Below, in pieces: positions 1 to 5,177 of a DNA stretch of 5,472 nt. This DNA comes from an uncultured Arcobacter sp. (GTDB lineage: Bacteria; Campylobacterota; Campylobacteria; Campylobacterales; Arcobacteraceae). Position 1 is the stretch's first letter. Every line of letters begins with the position of its first letter. The notes under the pieces were generated by a model, which saw only the letters and a program-made list of their open reading frames with translations, made no database searches and had not been told where the DNA came from. Made by a program: the position numbers and the translations under genes. The DNA lies in the NCBI GenBank assembly GCA_937860115.1, contig CALMBI010000026.1, positions 1 to 5,472 of the forward strand. The letters are read 5' to 3'.

Positions 1-365
1 ACATTTTCAACTTCATGCAATGATGAGCTTTGAGTTGATGATGATTTTTGATTTTCATTGACTGTTTTTGTATTGTAGCTTACAGTTTGCACTTTTGTTC
101 TTTTTTGCATTGCTATCTCATCGATTGCTCTTTGAATTGCTAATTTTTTTTGAGCTTGTAAGCCATCAATATGCCTCGAAGCACATCCAACTGCAGTTAT
201 TTTTCCTTCTGCCATTTTTTGTGGATCATCTAGCCATAAGGGTGTGGTAGTTTTTTTGTCTGTGTTTTGTGTTTGTTGTATTATTTTTGAATTGGTGTTT
301 TTATTAGAGACACACCCACTCAAAAAAAATAATGTAATTAATGATAAAAATGTGATTTTTTTCAT
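1..365 (-). CDS. LPP20-family outer-membrane-type lipoprotein, 3' end cut by window edge
   Basis: The reading frame opens with an ATG at 365-363 and stays open to the left window edge, giving about 121 visible residues without a stop. It starts MKKITFLSLITLFFLSGC, a lipoprotein signal peptide with a good lipobox (LSGC, lipidated Cys18). A low-complexity Asn/Thr/Gln/Lys linker follows. Next comes an LPP20-like core: PLWLDDP, then GKITAVGCA, then an Ala/Gln-rich helix ending in RAIDEIAMQ. The last visible residues are a Ser/Gln-rich stretch. The W..DP / G.I.AVG.A / helix layout is typical of LPP20 proteins, which are surface or outer-membrane lipoproteins in Campylobacterota; some relatives (FlgP) act in motility. 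It lies 33 bases after another LPP20-like gene and is probably co-transcribed with it. No clear Shine-Dalgarno sequence precedes the ATG; a hairpin ends nine bases upstream instead. The exact role is unknown. Confidence 0.85.
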   Translation of the reverse strand, partial: MKKITFLSLITLFFLSGCVSNKNTNSKIIQQTQNTDKKTTTPLWLDDPQKMAEGKITAVGCASRHIDGLQAQKKLAIQRAIDEIAMQKRTKVQTVSYNTKTVNENQKSSSTQSSSLHEVEN

Positions 366-374
366 GATAATAGC

Positions 375-400
375 AATAAGTAGGGTTTCCCCTACTTATT
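375..400 (-). promoter_or_regulatory. Perfect 11-bp hairpin with GAAA tetraloop between the two lipoprotein genes
   Basis: Read on the minus strand, AATAAGTAGGG (400-390) and CCCTACTTATT (385-375) are exact complements around a GAAA loop (389-386). The loop is a GNRA-type tetraloop closed by G-C pairs, so the RNA hairpin should be stable. It begins inside the stop codon of the upstream lipoprotein gene (401-399) and ends nine bases before the next ATG. No U-run follows (GCTATTATC leads straight into the ATG), so a standard intrinsic terminator is unlikely. Inference: it is an mRNA stability, processing or partial-attenuation element that sets the ratio of the two lipoproteins. Confidence 0.6.
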
Positions 401-1016
401 ATTTTCCTGCTTTAGAAAGCTCAGCGTCAAGTTCACCGTTAGCTTTTTCAGCTAAGAATTTTTGATACATCGCTTGGTCATTTTGGAAAGATGTTTTAAC
501 TGCATTTTCCATACCAGATTTTACAGCAGCATTTGGAACTGTCACTAAAAGATATAACTCACCAGTTTTTTGATTTGTCCAACTATCAACTGATTTTGAA
601 CCAGCTAATGTCTCTGATGCCAATTGTTTTGATACTTTTGAGCTAGATGCATCAAATGTAGCTGCATCACCTGCCCCAGTTGTACCTTTATATGATTTGA
701 AAAGATTTGATACTTTTACGCTGATTTGAGAAGCGAGTGCATCTCTTCCATCAGCCATAGCTTCACTTCTTTGCATAGATTTATCATTTCCTGCATTTTT
801 CTTAGCGATTCCAAGAGCAGCGATTGCACCTTCTACATATGGATCACAAGTCCATTTTGGAGCAAGAACACCATCTTGTCTACATCTAAAATCTGCTTCC
901 TCTTGAGCATTTGCTTGTACCTGTGTTTGTGGTTTTGGAGCTTCTTTTCCACATCCACTAAATAGTGTAGCGATAACTGCTACACTTAAACCTAGTTTCA
1001 TTACTGTATTTTTCAT
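399..1016 (-). CDS. LPP20-family lipoprotein (205 aa)
   Basis: The protein begins with a lipoprotein signal peptide, hydrophobic to residue 20, ending in LFSGC with Cys22 as the probable lipidated residue. A Pro/Gln/Ala-rich linker covers about 25-40. Next is an LPP20-type domain: APKWTCDP near 52-59, GAIAALGIA, an Ala-rich helix with R/D/Q residues (ADGRDALASQISVKV), a Gly/Ser/Ala-rich stretch, and a final strand ELYLLVTVP. Two cysteines (45 and 57) flank the start of the domain and could form a disulfide. LPP20 proteins are envelope lipoproteins; the best known is the Helicobacter pylori antigen Lpp20. The start at 1016 is set by AAGGA six bases upstream; the internal Met6 would lack this. 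A second LPP20-like gene follows 33 bases downstream. The family assignment is fairly sure; orthology to a named member and the biochemical role are not. Confidence 0.88.
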   Translation of the reverse strand: MKNTVMKLGLSVAVIATLFSGCGKEAPKPQTQVQANAQEEADFRCRQDGVLAPKWTCDPYVEGAIAALGIAKKNAGNDKSMQRSEAMADGRDALASQISVKVSNLFKSYKGTTGAGDAATFDASSSKVSKQLASETLAGSKSVDSWTNQKTGELYLLVTVPNAAVKSGMENAVKTSFQNDQAMYQKFLAEKANGELDAELSKAGK

Positions 1017-1022
1017 ATAGAT

Positions 1023-1027
1023 TCCTT
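1023..1027 (-). promoter_or_regulatory. Ribosome binding site of the LPP20 lipoprotein gene
   Basis: The minus strand carries AAAAAGGAATCTATATG. AAGGA (1027-1023) sits six bases before the ATG at 1016, an ideal Shine-Dalgarno spacing. It decides the start against the in-frame Met6. It is the strongest ribosome site in this half of the window and fits an abundant envelope lipoprotein. Confidence 0.8.
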
Positions 1028-1052
1028 TTTATTTGATTGGTTTATTTTTCCA

Positions 1053-1058
1053 TTTATA
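1053..1058 (-). promoter_or_regulatory. Putative -10 element of the lipoprotein promoter
   Basis: TATAAA on the minus strand (1058-1053) matches five of six positions of the sigma-70 -10 consensus. It would start transcription near 1046, giving a leader of about 30 bases that includes the AAGGA site. No good -35 lies 16-18 bases upstream, which is common in Campylobacterota. A weaker alternative starts further up: TTGACA (1145-1140) with TTTGAT (1123-1118) at 16-base spacing, which would place both nearby inverted repeats in the leader RNA. Confidence 0.4.
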
Positions 1059-1068
1059 GACTTAAAGG

Positions 1069-1086
1069 GTGTTAAACTATTAACAC
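1069..1086. repeat. Operator-like palindrome GTGTTAA-N4-TTAACAC
   Basis: Seven-base arms GTGTTAA (1069-1075) and TTAACAC (1080-1086) are perfect inverted complements around ACTA. The palindrome is centred about 22 bases upstream of the putative -10 element, where a -35 box would lie. That is the usual position for a repressor or activator dimer site. I do not recognise the regulator. In RNA from a more upstream start it could also fold as a small AT-rich hairpin. Confidence 0.45.
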
Positions 1087-1097
1087 TCAACTGAACT

Positions 1098-1118
1098 TAC
1101 ACTTGAAGCAGAAGTGTA
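1098..1118. repeat. Inverted repeat TACACTT-N7-AAGTGTA
   Basis: Perfect seven-base arms (1098-1104 and 1112-1118) flank GAAGCAG. On the plus strand the repeat is followed by TC and a run of eight A (1121-1128). On the minus strand, the direction of the genes, no T-run follows, so it does not look like a terminator for dgkA. It could be a second regulator site upstream of the lipoprotein promoter, or a leader hairpin. Confidence 0.35.
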
Positions 1119-1127
1119 TCAAAAAAA

Positions 1128-1145
1128 ATGTCATATTTATGTCAA
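1128..1145. repeat. Direct repeat ATGTCA with 11-base period
   Basis: ATGTCA occurs at 1128-1133 and again at 1139-1144, so the two copies are one DNA helical turn apart. This spacing is seen at tandem half-sites of response regulators. The downstream copy, read on the minus strand, is part of the TTGACA-like hexamer 1145-1140. The sequence is short and AT-rich, so chance is quite possible. Confidence 0.25.
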
Positions 1146-1185
1146 AATGAAAATTTTTTAAAATACTGAAACAAATGAGTAAAAT

Positions 1186-1545
1186 TTAAAATAAATCAAA
1201 ATAGTAAATAAAAAAAGTGATCCAAATTAGAAAAGTAATAATTATACTAACCACAACACCAAATGCAGCTATATCTTTAGCTTGTTTGGCAAGTGGATGA
1301 AAATCATCAGTAACAAGATCTACAACTTTTTCTATTGAAGTATTTATCGCTTCTGCAAATAATGGTAAAAAAAGTGTAGAGAAAAGAATCATTTTAGACC
1401 AAATTGGTAATGCTAAAAAGTATAACCCACAAGTAAAGATAAGAAAAAAAGTGATCTCAATTTTAAATGCGTTTTCTTTTAAAAGAAATTTTAGTCCATC
1501 GACTGCATATAGAAAATTGTTTTTTAACGAATATTTTGGTTTCAT
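1186..1545 (-). CDS. dgkA: Diacylglycerol kinase, DgkA type (119 aa)
   Basis: This small inner-membrane enzyme phosphorylates diacylglycerol to phosphatidic acid with ATP, recycling diacylglycerol released when phospholipid headgroups are used for envelope decoration. The length is normal for the family. The hallmark stretch is intact: Glu65 (catalytic base), Asn68, Glu72, then Lys90-Asp91 in QAKDIA. These align at a constant offset of four with E. coli Glu69, Asn72, Glu76, Lys94 and Asp95. Glu24 and Glu30 match the N-terminal acidic residues of the amphipathic helix. Three membrane helices lie at about 30-48, 51-68 and 94-116. I chose the ATG at 1545, because MKPKYSLKNN is the usual N-terminus and it leaves five bases after the upstream stop. 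An in-frame TTG at 1557 would add four residues and overlap that gene by seven bases. Neither start has a strong ribosome site, so translation is probably coupled to the PAP2 gene. Confidence 0.93.
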   Translation of the reverse strand: MKPKYSLKNNFLYAVDGLKFLLKENAFKIEITFFLIFTCGLYFLALPIWSKMILFSTLFLPLFAEAINTSIEKVVDLVTDDFHPLAKQAKDIAAFGVVVSIIITFLIWITFFIYYFDLF

Positions 1546-1550
1546 ATTTT

Positions 1551-2084
1551 TTACCAAATATATTTCATTTGAAGTGTATATTGATCCTCCATAACAACAG
1601 GAGCAAGCATTATGTTTGAAAACTCAGTAGTAAAATAGTAACTACTTAATGCTCCAAGTAGTGCACCAGCTAATACATCATGGGTATAATGTTTTTTTGC
1701 ATCTACTCTACTCCATCCCGTATATGTTGCAGCAAGGTAAGCAGGTATTGCTTCTTTGAATCCATATCTTTTATGTATAAATGTTGCTGATTGAAAAGTA
1801 ACAGAAGTATGACCTGATGGAAAAGATTGATTGTCACTTTTATCGGGTCTCTCTTCACTAACAGAATATTTTAATCCATACGTAGCGATTAAATTTATTC
1901 CAAATGATTTATAAAATTGCTCCCTTCCAACACTATCATCATTATAATAAGTTATACCATAAGCGTATGTTGGTACTAACACCAAAAATAGATCGCCAAG
2001 TTTTTCACTATTTGATTTTGTACCTTGTGCAAATGATACAATTGATGTTAATAAAACTAAAAGAAGTATTTTTGTAATTTTCAT
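1551..2084 (-). CDS. PAP2-family lipid phosphatase, exported (177 aa)
   Basis: The protein is an acid-phosphatase-like PAP2 enzyme removing phosphate from a lipid. All three catalytic motifs are complete: K72-x6-R79-P80, then P89-S90-G91-H92, then S125-R126-x5-H132-x3-D136, with His92 and His132 as nucleophile and acid. An N-terminal signal peptide ends near SFA/Q (19/20), which places the active site in the periplasm. Two or three moderately hydrophobic stretches follow (about 30-47, 60-71, 113-124, 137-152). The tail ends in an alternating strand-like segment with a terminal Trp (LQMKYIW). Possible substrates are phosphatidic acid, lipid A phosphate (as LpxE), undecaprenyl pyrophosphate or phosphatidylglycerol phosphate; the sequence alone does not decide. 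It is followed immediately by dgkA, so the pair likely forms a transcription unit. An AGGA lies rather far (13 bases) from the ATG. Confidence 0.9.
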   Translation of the reverse strand: MKITKILLLVLLTSIVSFAQGTKSNSEKLGDLFLVLVPTYAYGITYYNDDSVGREQFYKSFGINLIATYGLKYSVSEERPDKSDNQSFPSGHTSVTFQSATFIHKRYGFKEAIPAYLAATYTGWSRVDAKKHYTHDVLAGALLGALSSYYFTTEFSNIMLAPVVMEDQYTLQMKYIW

Positions 2085-2126
2085 ATGTAAAATATTTTCC
2101 TATTTTTAAATTAAAAGGTGTGTGAT

Positions 2127-2132
2127 ATTATC
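2127..2132 (-). promoter_or_regulatory. Possible -10 element for the PAP2-dgkA unit
   Basis: The 80-base gap between the NicO-fusion gene and the PAP2 gene is extremely AT-rich. On the minus strand, GATAAT (2132-2127) is a five-of-six -10 match and would start transcription near 2120, giving a leader of about 35 bases. It sits inside a small palindrome, TGATA-T-TATCA (2123-2133). A longer imperfect fold is formed by GATATTA (2124-2130) and TAATATC (2143-2149). No GC-rich stem with a T-run is present, so the metal operon may read through. Confidence 0.3.
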
Positions 2133-2164
2133 ATGATTTTATTAATATCTTTATAATCACAAAT

Positions 2165-3538
2165 TTAGACCATAAGAAAACAACCAAGAATAAGTATAAA
2201 GACCAAACTTCCATATTCGAAAAATTTAACTAACTTTTCATTTGAATTTGAACTCTTTCTTACATTTTTACTAAGATATGCTGTGATAAATATCACAAAA
2301 CTCATTCCAAGGCTCATAAAAATAGCACTTACAAATCCTACAAAATAAACCCCCAGTCCCATCGTAAACAAAAAAACACTTATCGTCCCAGCACAAGGGA
2401 CGATTCCAGCCGAAAGTATCACTCCAAGATCGGTGCTTTTTGTAGAACACCCTCCACATCCGCAACTTGAAGTATGCTCATGAAGATTTGGATTTGTAGT
2501 CGAAAATACCATCTGCTTTTTAAAACTATATTTTCTATACAAAACATATAAAGCGATAACAATGATAATAGCTCCACTTATTTTTGTAGCAATCAATTCA
2601 ATATCATCAAAAATATTCGCAAAAAGCATATTCAAAATAAAATAGATCGTAACAGTTAAAATAAATGCACTAAATGTATGCACTACACCAATAAGAAGCG
2701 AAATACTCAAAGCTTTTTTCGTTGAATGATTTTCACTCAAAAAATAAGCACTAACAAGACTTTTCCCATGCCCAGGCCCAATCGCATGAAGCACTCCATA
2801 CGCAAAAGAAAATAAAATAAGCCAGCTATATGAAAGAAGTGAATTTGTATCTTTTATGTGTTCTATGAGAGTTTTCATTTTATTTTTATACTCTTCAAGT
2901 TTTAGGCTCAAGATATCTAAAAACGAACTATTCTTATTTGTTTCTTCTATTACTTTAAGATTATTTGTATCAGAAACAAAATCAACTCTATCAAAGATTA
3001 TTTCACCTCTATTAGAAGTAATTTTAAGTGTTTTTTCTCCATCATAATTTTTTAATATTATATCTTTTATGATAAAGTTAAAATTATTCCCAAGATCATA
3101 AAACTGAATCACAATCTTGTGTGATCCTTTTGGGACTATAGGTAAAGTAAAGCTGTACACAAAATCCATTGTATCATTTTCAAAAACTAGTTTTGATTCA
3201 ATTGGCACAATCTTTTGAAGATCTTTCTGTGCTATTTTCAATTCATTTTGAATATAAGCAATTTGTGTCAGATAATTAAACCTTCCTAGATATTCTAGAA
3301 GATCATTTTTGATTGTTTTTTGCTCTTCATCTTCATAAATACTATTTTTATTAAGATCATATTGTTTAAGAGATCTAAGAAATTTTTGATCAAACTCCCA
3401 CTTTATTTCCAAAAGTGTATTCGTTTTTGATGGTGTCATTTTCACTTCAATATGAACATTTGGAACTTCCATCTTACATAAGTTACAAGCATATATGTGT
3501 GTAATAAAAAAGAAAAAAAAAGCTATAAAAACTTTCAT
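2165..3538 (-). CDS. Fused DUF1007 periplasmic domain and NicO/RcnA-type metal transporter (ZevA-ZevB-like, 457 aa)
   Basis: Residues 1-17 form a signal peptide. The periplasmic part (about 18-210) is DUF1007-like: CNLC at 18-21, VPNVHIEV, a W.FD stretch (47-50) and an EF-hand-like loop D61-x-N-x-N-x-I-x-E-x-x-E72. An amphipathic linker (210-232) leads to a NicO domain with six predicted helices near 235-254, 276-302, 318-334, 371-395, 397-422 and 439-456. NicO landmarks are HAIGPGHGKS (251-260), VVHTFSA (286-291) and GIVPCAGT (378-385). A loop with HEH (353-355) and CGCGGC (359-364) could bind metal; Lys/Arg-rich flanks suggest it is cytoplasmic. NicO proteins move Ni, Co or other divalent metals. 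In Haemophilus, separate DUF1007 and NicO proteins (ZevA, ZevB) support zinc acquisition. The start overlaps the znuB stop as ATGA, so translation is coupled. Zinc is inferred from this context; nickel or cobalt, and export, remain possible. Confidence 0.85.
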   Translation of the reverse strand: MKVFIAFFFFFITHIYACNLCKMEVPNVHIEVKMTPSKTNTLLEIKWEFDQKFLRSLKQYDLNKNSIYEDEEQKTIKNDLLEYLGRFNYLTQIAYIQNELKIAQKDLQKIVPIESKLVFENDTMDFVYSFTLPIVPKGSHKIVIQFYDLGNNFNFIIKDIILKNYDGEKTLKITSNRGEIIFDRVDFVSDTNNLKVIEETNKNSSFLDILSLKLEEYKNKMKTLIEHIKDTNSLLSYSWLILFSFAYGVLHAIGPGHGKSLVSAYFLSENHSTKKALSISLLIGVVHTFSAFILTVTIYFILNMLFANIFDDIELIATKISGAIIIVIALYVLYRKYSFKKQMVFSTTNPNLHEHTSSCGCGGCSTKSTDLGVILSAGIVPCAGTISVFLFTMGLGVYFVGFVSAIFMSLGMSFVIFITAYLSKNVRKSSNSNEKLVKFFEYGSLVFILILGCFLMV

Positions 3539-4350
3539 TTTTTTAGTTTCTCTAAACTCAAAAATCCAATAAGTCCAATAGCACTAACAATAATAATACT
3601 TGCTCCACTTGTAATATCATATAAATATGAAATTGCAAGTCCAAAAAGGGTAAAAATTGTTGATAATAACCCAGAAACTATCATCATCACTCCAAGTGAA
3701 TTTGATAATTTTTCAGCGATATAAATTGGGATAGTAAGAAGTGCAATCACTAATATAAGCCCTACAACTTTAATTGCAACAACAATTGTAAGAGCAGAAA
3801 GTAAAAGGATCAATGTATAAAATAGTTTTACATTTATCCCCCTAAGTGATGCATACTCACTATCATAACTAACTGCTAAAATTTGTCTATAAAAAAGAGT
3901 TACAATAATTGTTATTAATCCTAATAATCCACCCATATAAGAAAGATCTTCATCACTTACAGCCAATATAGATCCAAAAAGATAACTCATAAGATCCACA
4001 TTGTAACCAGGACTAAGATCAACTAATATGATCCCGATCGCCATCCCAATTGACCAAATAAGCCCTATAAAAATATCTATTTTATCTCTTTGGTGTAACG
4101 TAATAAATGCCATCAAAAGAGCAGCTGCACAAGCAAACAAAGAAGCGCCAAAAAAGATTGGAAGCCCAAAATAGATAGCAAGACCAATCCCACCATACGA
4201 AGTATGTGCAATTCCACCTGCTAAAAAAACCATACGATTGACAACAATAAGTGAACCTATAATCCCACTAGCAAAACTTACTAGCAATCCTGCTAAAAGC
4301 GCATTTTGTATAAATTCATAACTTAAGGCATCCAATAATGTTTCTAACAT
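3535..4350 (-). CDS. znuB: Zinc ABC transporter permease ZnuB (271 aa)
   Basis: This is an ABC-3 family inner-membrane permease that passes Zn2+ delivered by ZnuA, driven by ZnuC. It is almost entirely hydrophobic, with eight or nine helices between residue 13 and 266. ABC-3 features include FLAGGIAHTSYGGIGLA near 42-58, a cytoplasmic coupling segment SEYASLRGIN near 164-173, and VGLILVIALLTIP followed by IAEKL. The length of about 270 is normal. Two ATGs compete, at 4356 and 4350. I prefer 4350 because AAGGA at 4360-4356 is five bases upstream; for the first ATG that same AAGGA overlaps the start codon. With this start the gene overlaps znuC by seven bases. The 3' end overlaps the next gene by four bases (ATGA). 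Manganese transport is the main alternative, since ABC-3 permeases do not show their metal clearly. Confidence 0.9.
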   Translation of the reverse strand: MLETLLDALSYEFIQNALLAGLLVSFASGIIGSLIVVNRMVFLAGGIAHTSYGGIGLAIYFGLPIFFGASLFACAAALLMAFITLHQRDKIDIFIGLIWSIGMAIGIILVDLSPGYNVDLMSYLFGSILAVSDEDLSYMGGLLGLITIIVTLFYRQILAVSYDSEYASLRGINVKLFYTLILLLSALTIVVAIKVVGLILVIALLTIPIYIAEKLSNSLGVMMIVSGLLSTIFTLFGLAISYLYDITSGASIIIVSAIGLIGFLSLEKLKK

Positions 4351-5129
4351 CCGCATCCTTTTTTATGTTCTACTTTATTTCCAAGCATTTGTAACATCTC
4401 TACTTCACAAAAGTGTCCACCATCAGGTTTTATTGTAGTATTAAAATCAACATTATGAAAAGTTAAAATTTTATTGATATGAGCCACTTTTGTAGCATAT
4501 TTGAGGATAACAGAGATATCATGACTAACAACTATAATTGTAATAGAACGATTGAGTTCTTTTAAAAGATCATAAATCTGTTTTTGCCCATCGACATCGA
4601 TACTTGAAGTTGGTTCATCAAGAAGCAATATTTTTGGATTTGCACAAAGTGCCCGAGCGATCATAACTCTTTGTCTTTGACCACCTGAGAGTGAACCTAT
4701 TTTTTGATAAGCAAATTTATCCATCCCTACTTGTGCTAAAGAGCCCATAGCACAACTTATATCCTCTTTTGAGTATCCTACTTTAAAAATTTTTTTCCAA
4801 TAAGGAAGCTTTTTGTTCTTATGATGATCAACATGCCCCATCATTACTACATCAATCACTCGAATTGGAAAATTTGTATTGATATTTGTGTTTTGAGGAA
4901 CATATCCTATATGTGAAAGTTGCTTAGATGGTTTATTATCATATATTGAAATTGATCCCATTTTTAATGAATGTATCCCCAATATAAGTTTTAATAATGT
5001 CGATTTTCCACCACCATTGGGTCCAATGATAGCAAGAAAATCTTTTTCATCCACAGATAAATTGATATCTTCTAAAACTTTTTGTTTATCATACGAAAAA
5101 GAAAGATTTTTAATCTCTAAAATTGCCAT
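4344..5129 (-). CDS. znuC: Zinc ABC transporter ATP-binding protein ZnuC (261 aa)
   Basis: This cytoplasmic ATPase energises ZnuB. All nucleotide-binding motifs are intact: Walker A GPNGGGKST (36-44), Q-loop Gln79, signature LSGGQ (147-151), Walker B ILLLDEP (167-173), D-loop SSID (175-178) and H-loop His203. The segment MMGHVDHHKNKK (96-107) is of the type found in zinc and manganese ABC-3 ATPases. The C-terminal extension after about 225 holds His225, His239 and Cys241, then ends in HKKGCGC, so three His and three Cys crowd the last 40 residues. The bases encoding this Gly-Cys tail are also the ribosome site and start of znuB. The 48-base gap to znuA holds no terminator; the ribosome site is weak (AGAAG, about five bases before the ATG). 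A perfect TATAAT string overlaps the start codon but cannot serve this gene as a promoter. Confidence 0.93.
   Translation of the reverse strand: MAILEIKNLSFSYDKQKVLEDINLSVDEKDFLAIIGPNGGGKSTLLKLILGIHSLKMGSISIYDNKPSKQLSHIGYVPQNTNINTNFPIRVIDVVMMGHVDHHKNKKLPYWKKIFKVGYSKEDISCAMGSLAQVGMDKFAYQKIGSLSGGQRQRVMIARALCANPKILLLDEPTSSIDVDGQKQIYDLLKELNRSITIIVVSHDISVILKYATKVAHINKILTFHNVDFNTTIKPDGGHFCEVEMLQMLGNKVEHKKGCGC
4356..4360 (-). promoter_or_regulatory. Ribosome binding site of znuB, inside the znuC coding end
   Basis: AAGGA on the minus strand (4360-4356) is followed by TGCGG and the ATG at 4350. The five-base spacing supports that ATG rather than the in-frame ATG at 4356, which overlaps the AAGGA. 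The same bases encode Lys-Gly-Cys of the ZnuC tail. Confidence 0.7.
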
Positions 5130-5177
5130 TATACTTCTTTTAATTTTTTCGTATCATATCTATTTTTATATGAGCTT

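Noticed and set aside
68..250. Plus-strand open frame of 60 codons near the left edge
   Set aside because: It is antisense to the well-supported lipoprotein gene, rich in Leu/Phe from an AT-rich complement, and has no domain or ribosome-site support.
375..400. Calling the inter-lipoprotein hairpin an intrinsic terminator
   Set aside because: The stem is strong, but the following bases GCTATTATC are not a T-run and the next start codon is nine bases away.
244..465. Plus-strand open frame of 73 codons spanning the two lipoprotein genes
   Set aside because: It crosses the hairpin and both real genes on the opposite strand and shows no recognisable protein pattern.
2123..2133. TGATA-T-TATCA palindrome as a Fur or Zur box upstream of the PAP2 gene
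   Set aside because: Only 5-1-5 symmetry is present in very AT-rich DNA, shorter than a Fur-type 7-1-7 core, and the downstream genes are not metal genes.
2085..2164. Intrinsic terminator after the metal operon
   Set aside because: The available stems are AT-only and imperfect, and no T-run follows on the minus strand.
2271..2465. Minus-strand open frame of 64 codons inside the NicO fusion gene
   Set aside because: It is an alternative frame of the membrane-domain coding sequence, which has intact NicO motifs over this stretch.
5128..5133. Perfect TATAAT at the znuC start codon
   Set aside because: As a -10 element it would start transcription inside znuC, and the string arises from the ATG plus an AT-rich leader.
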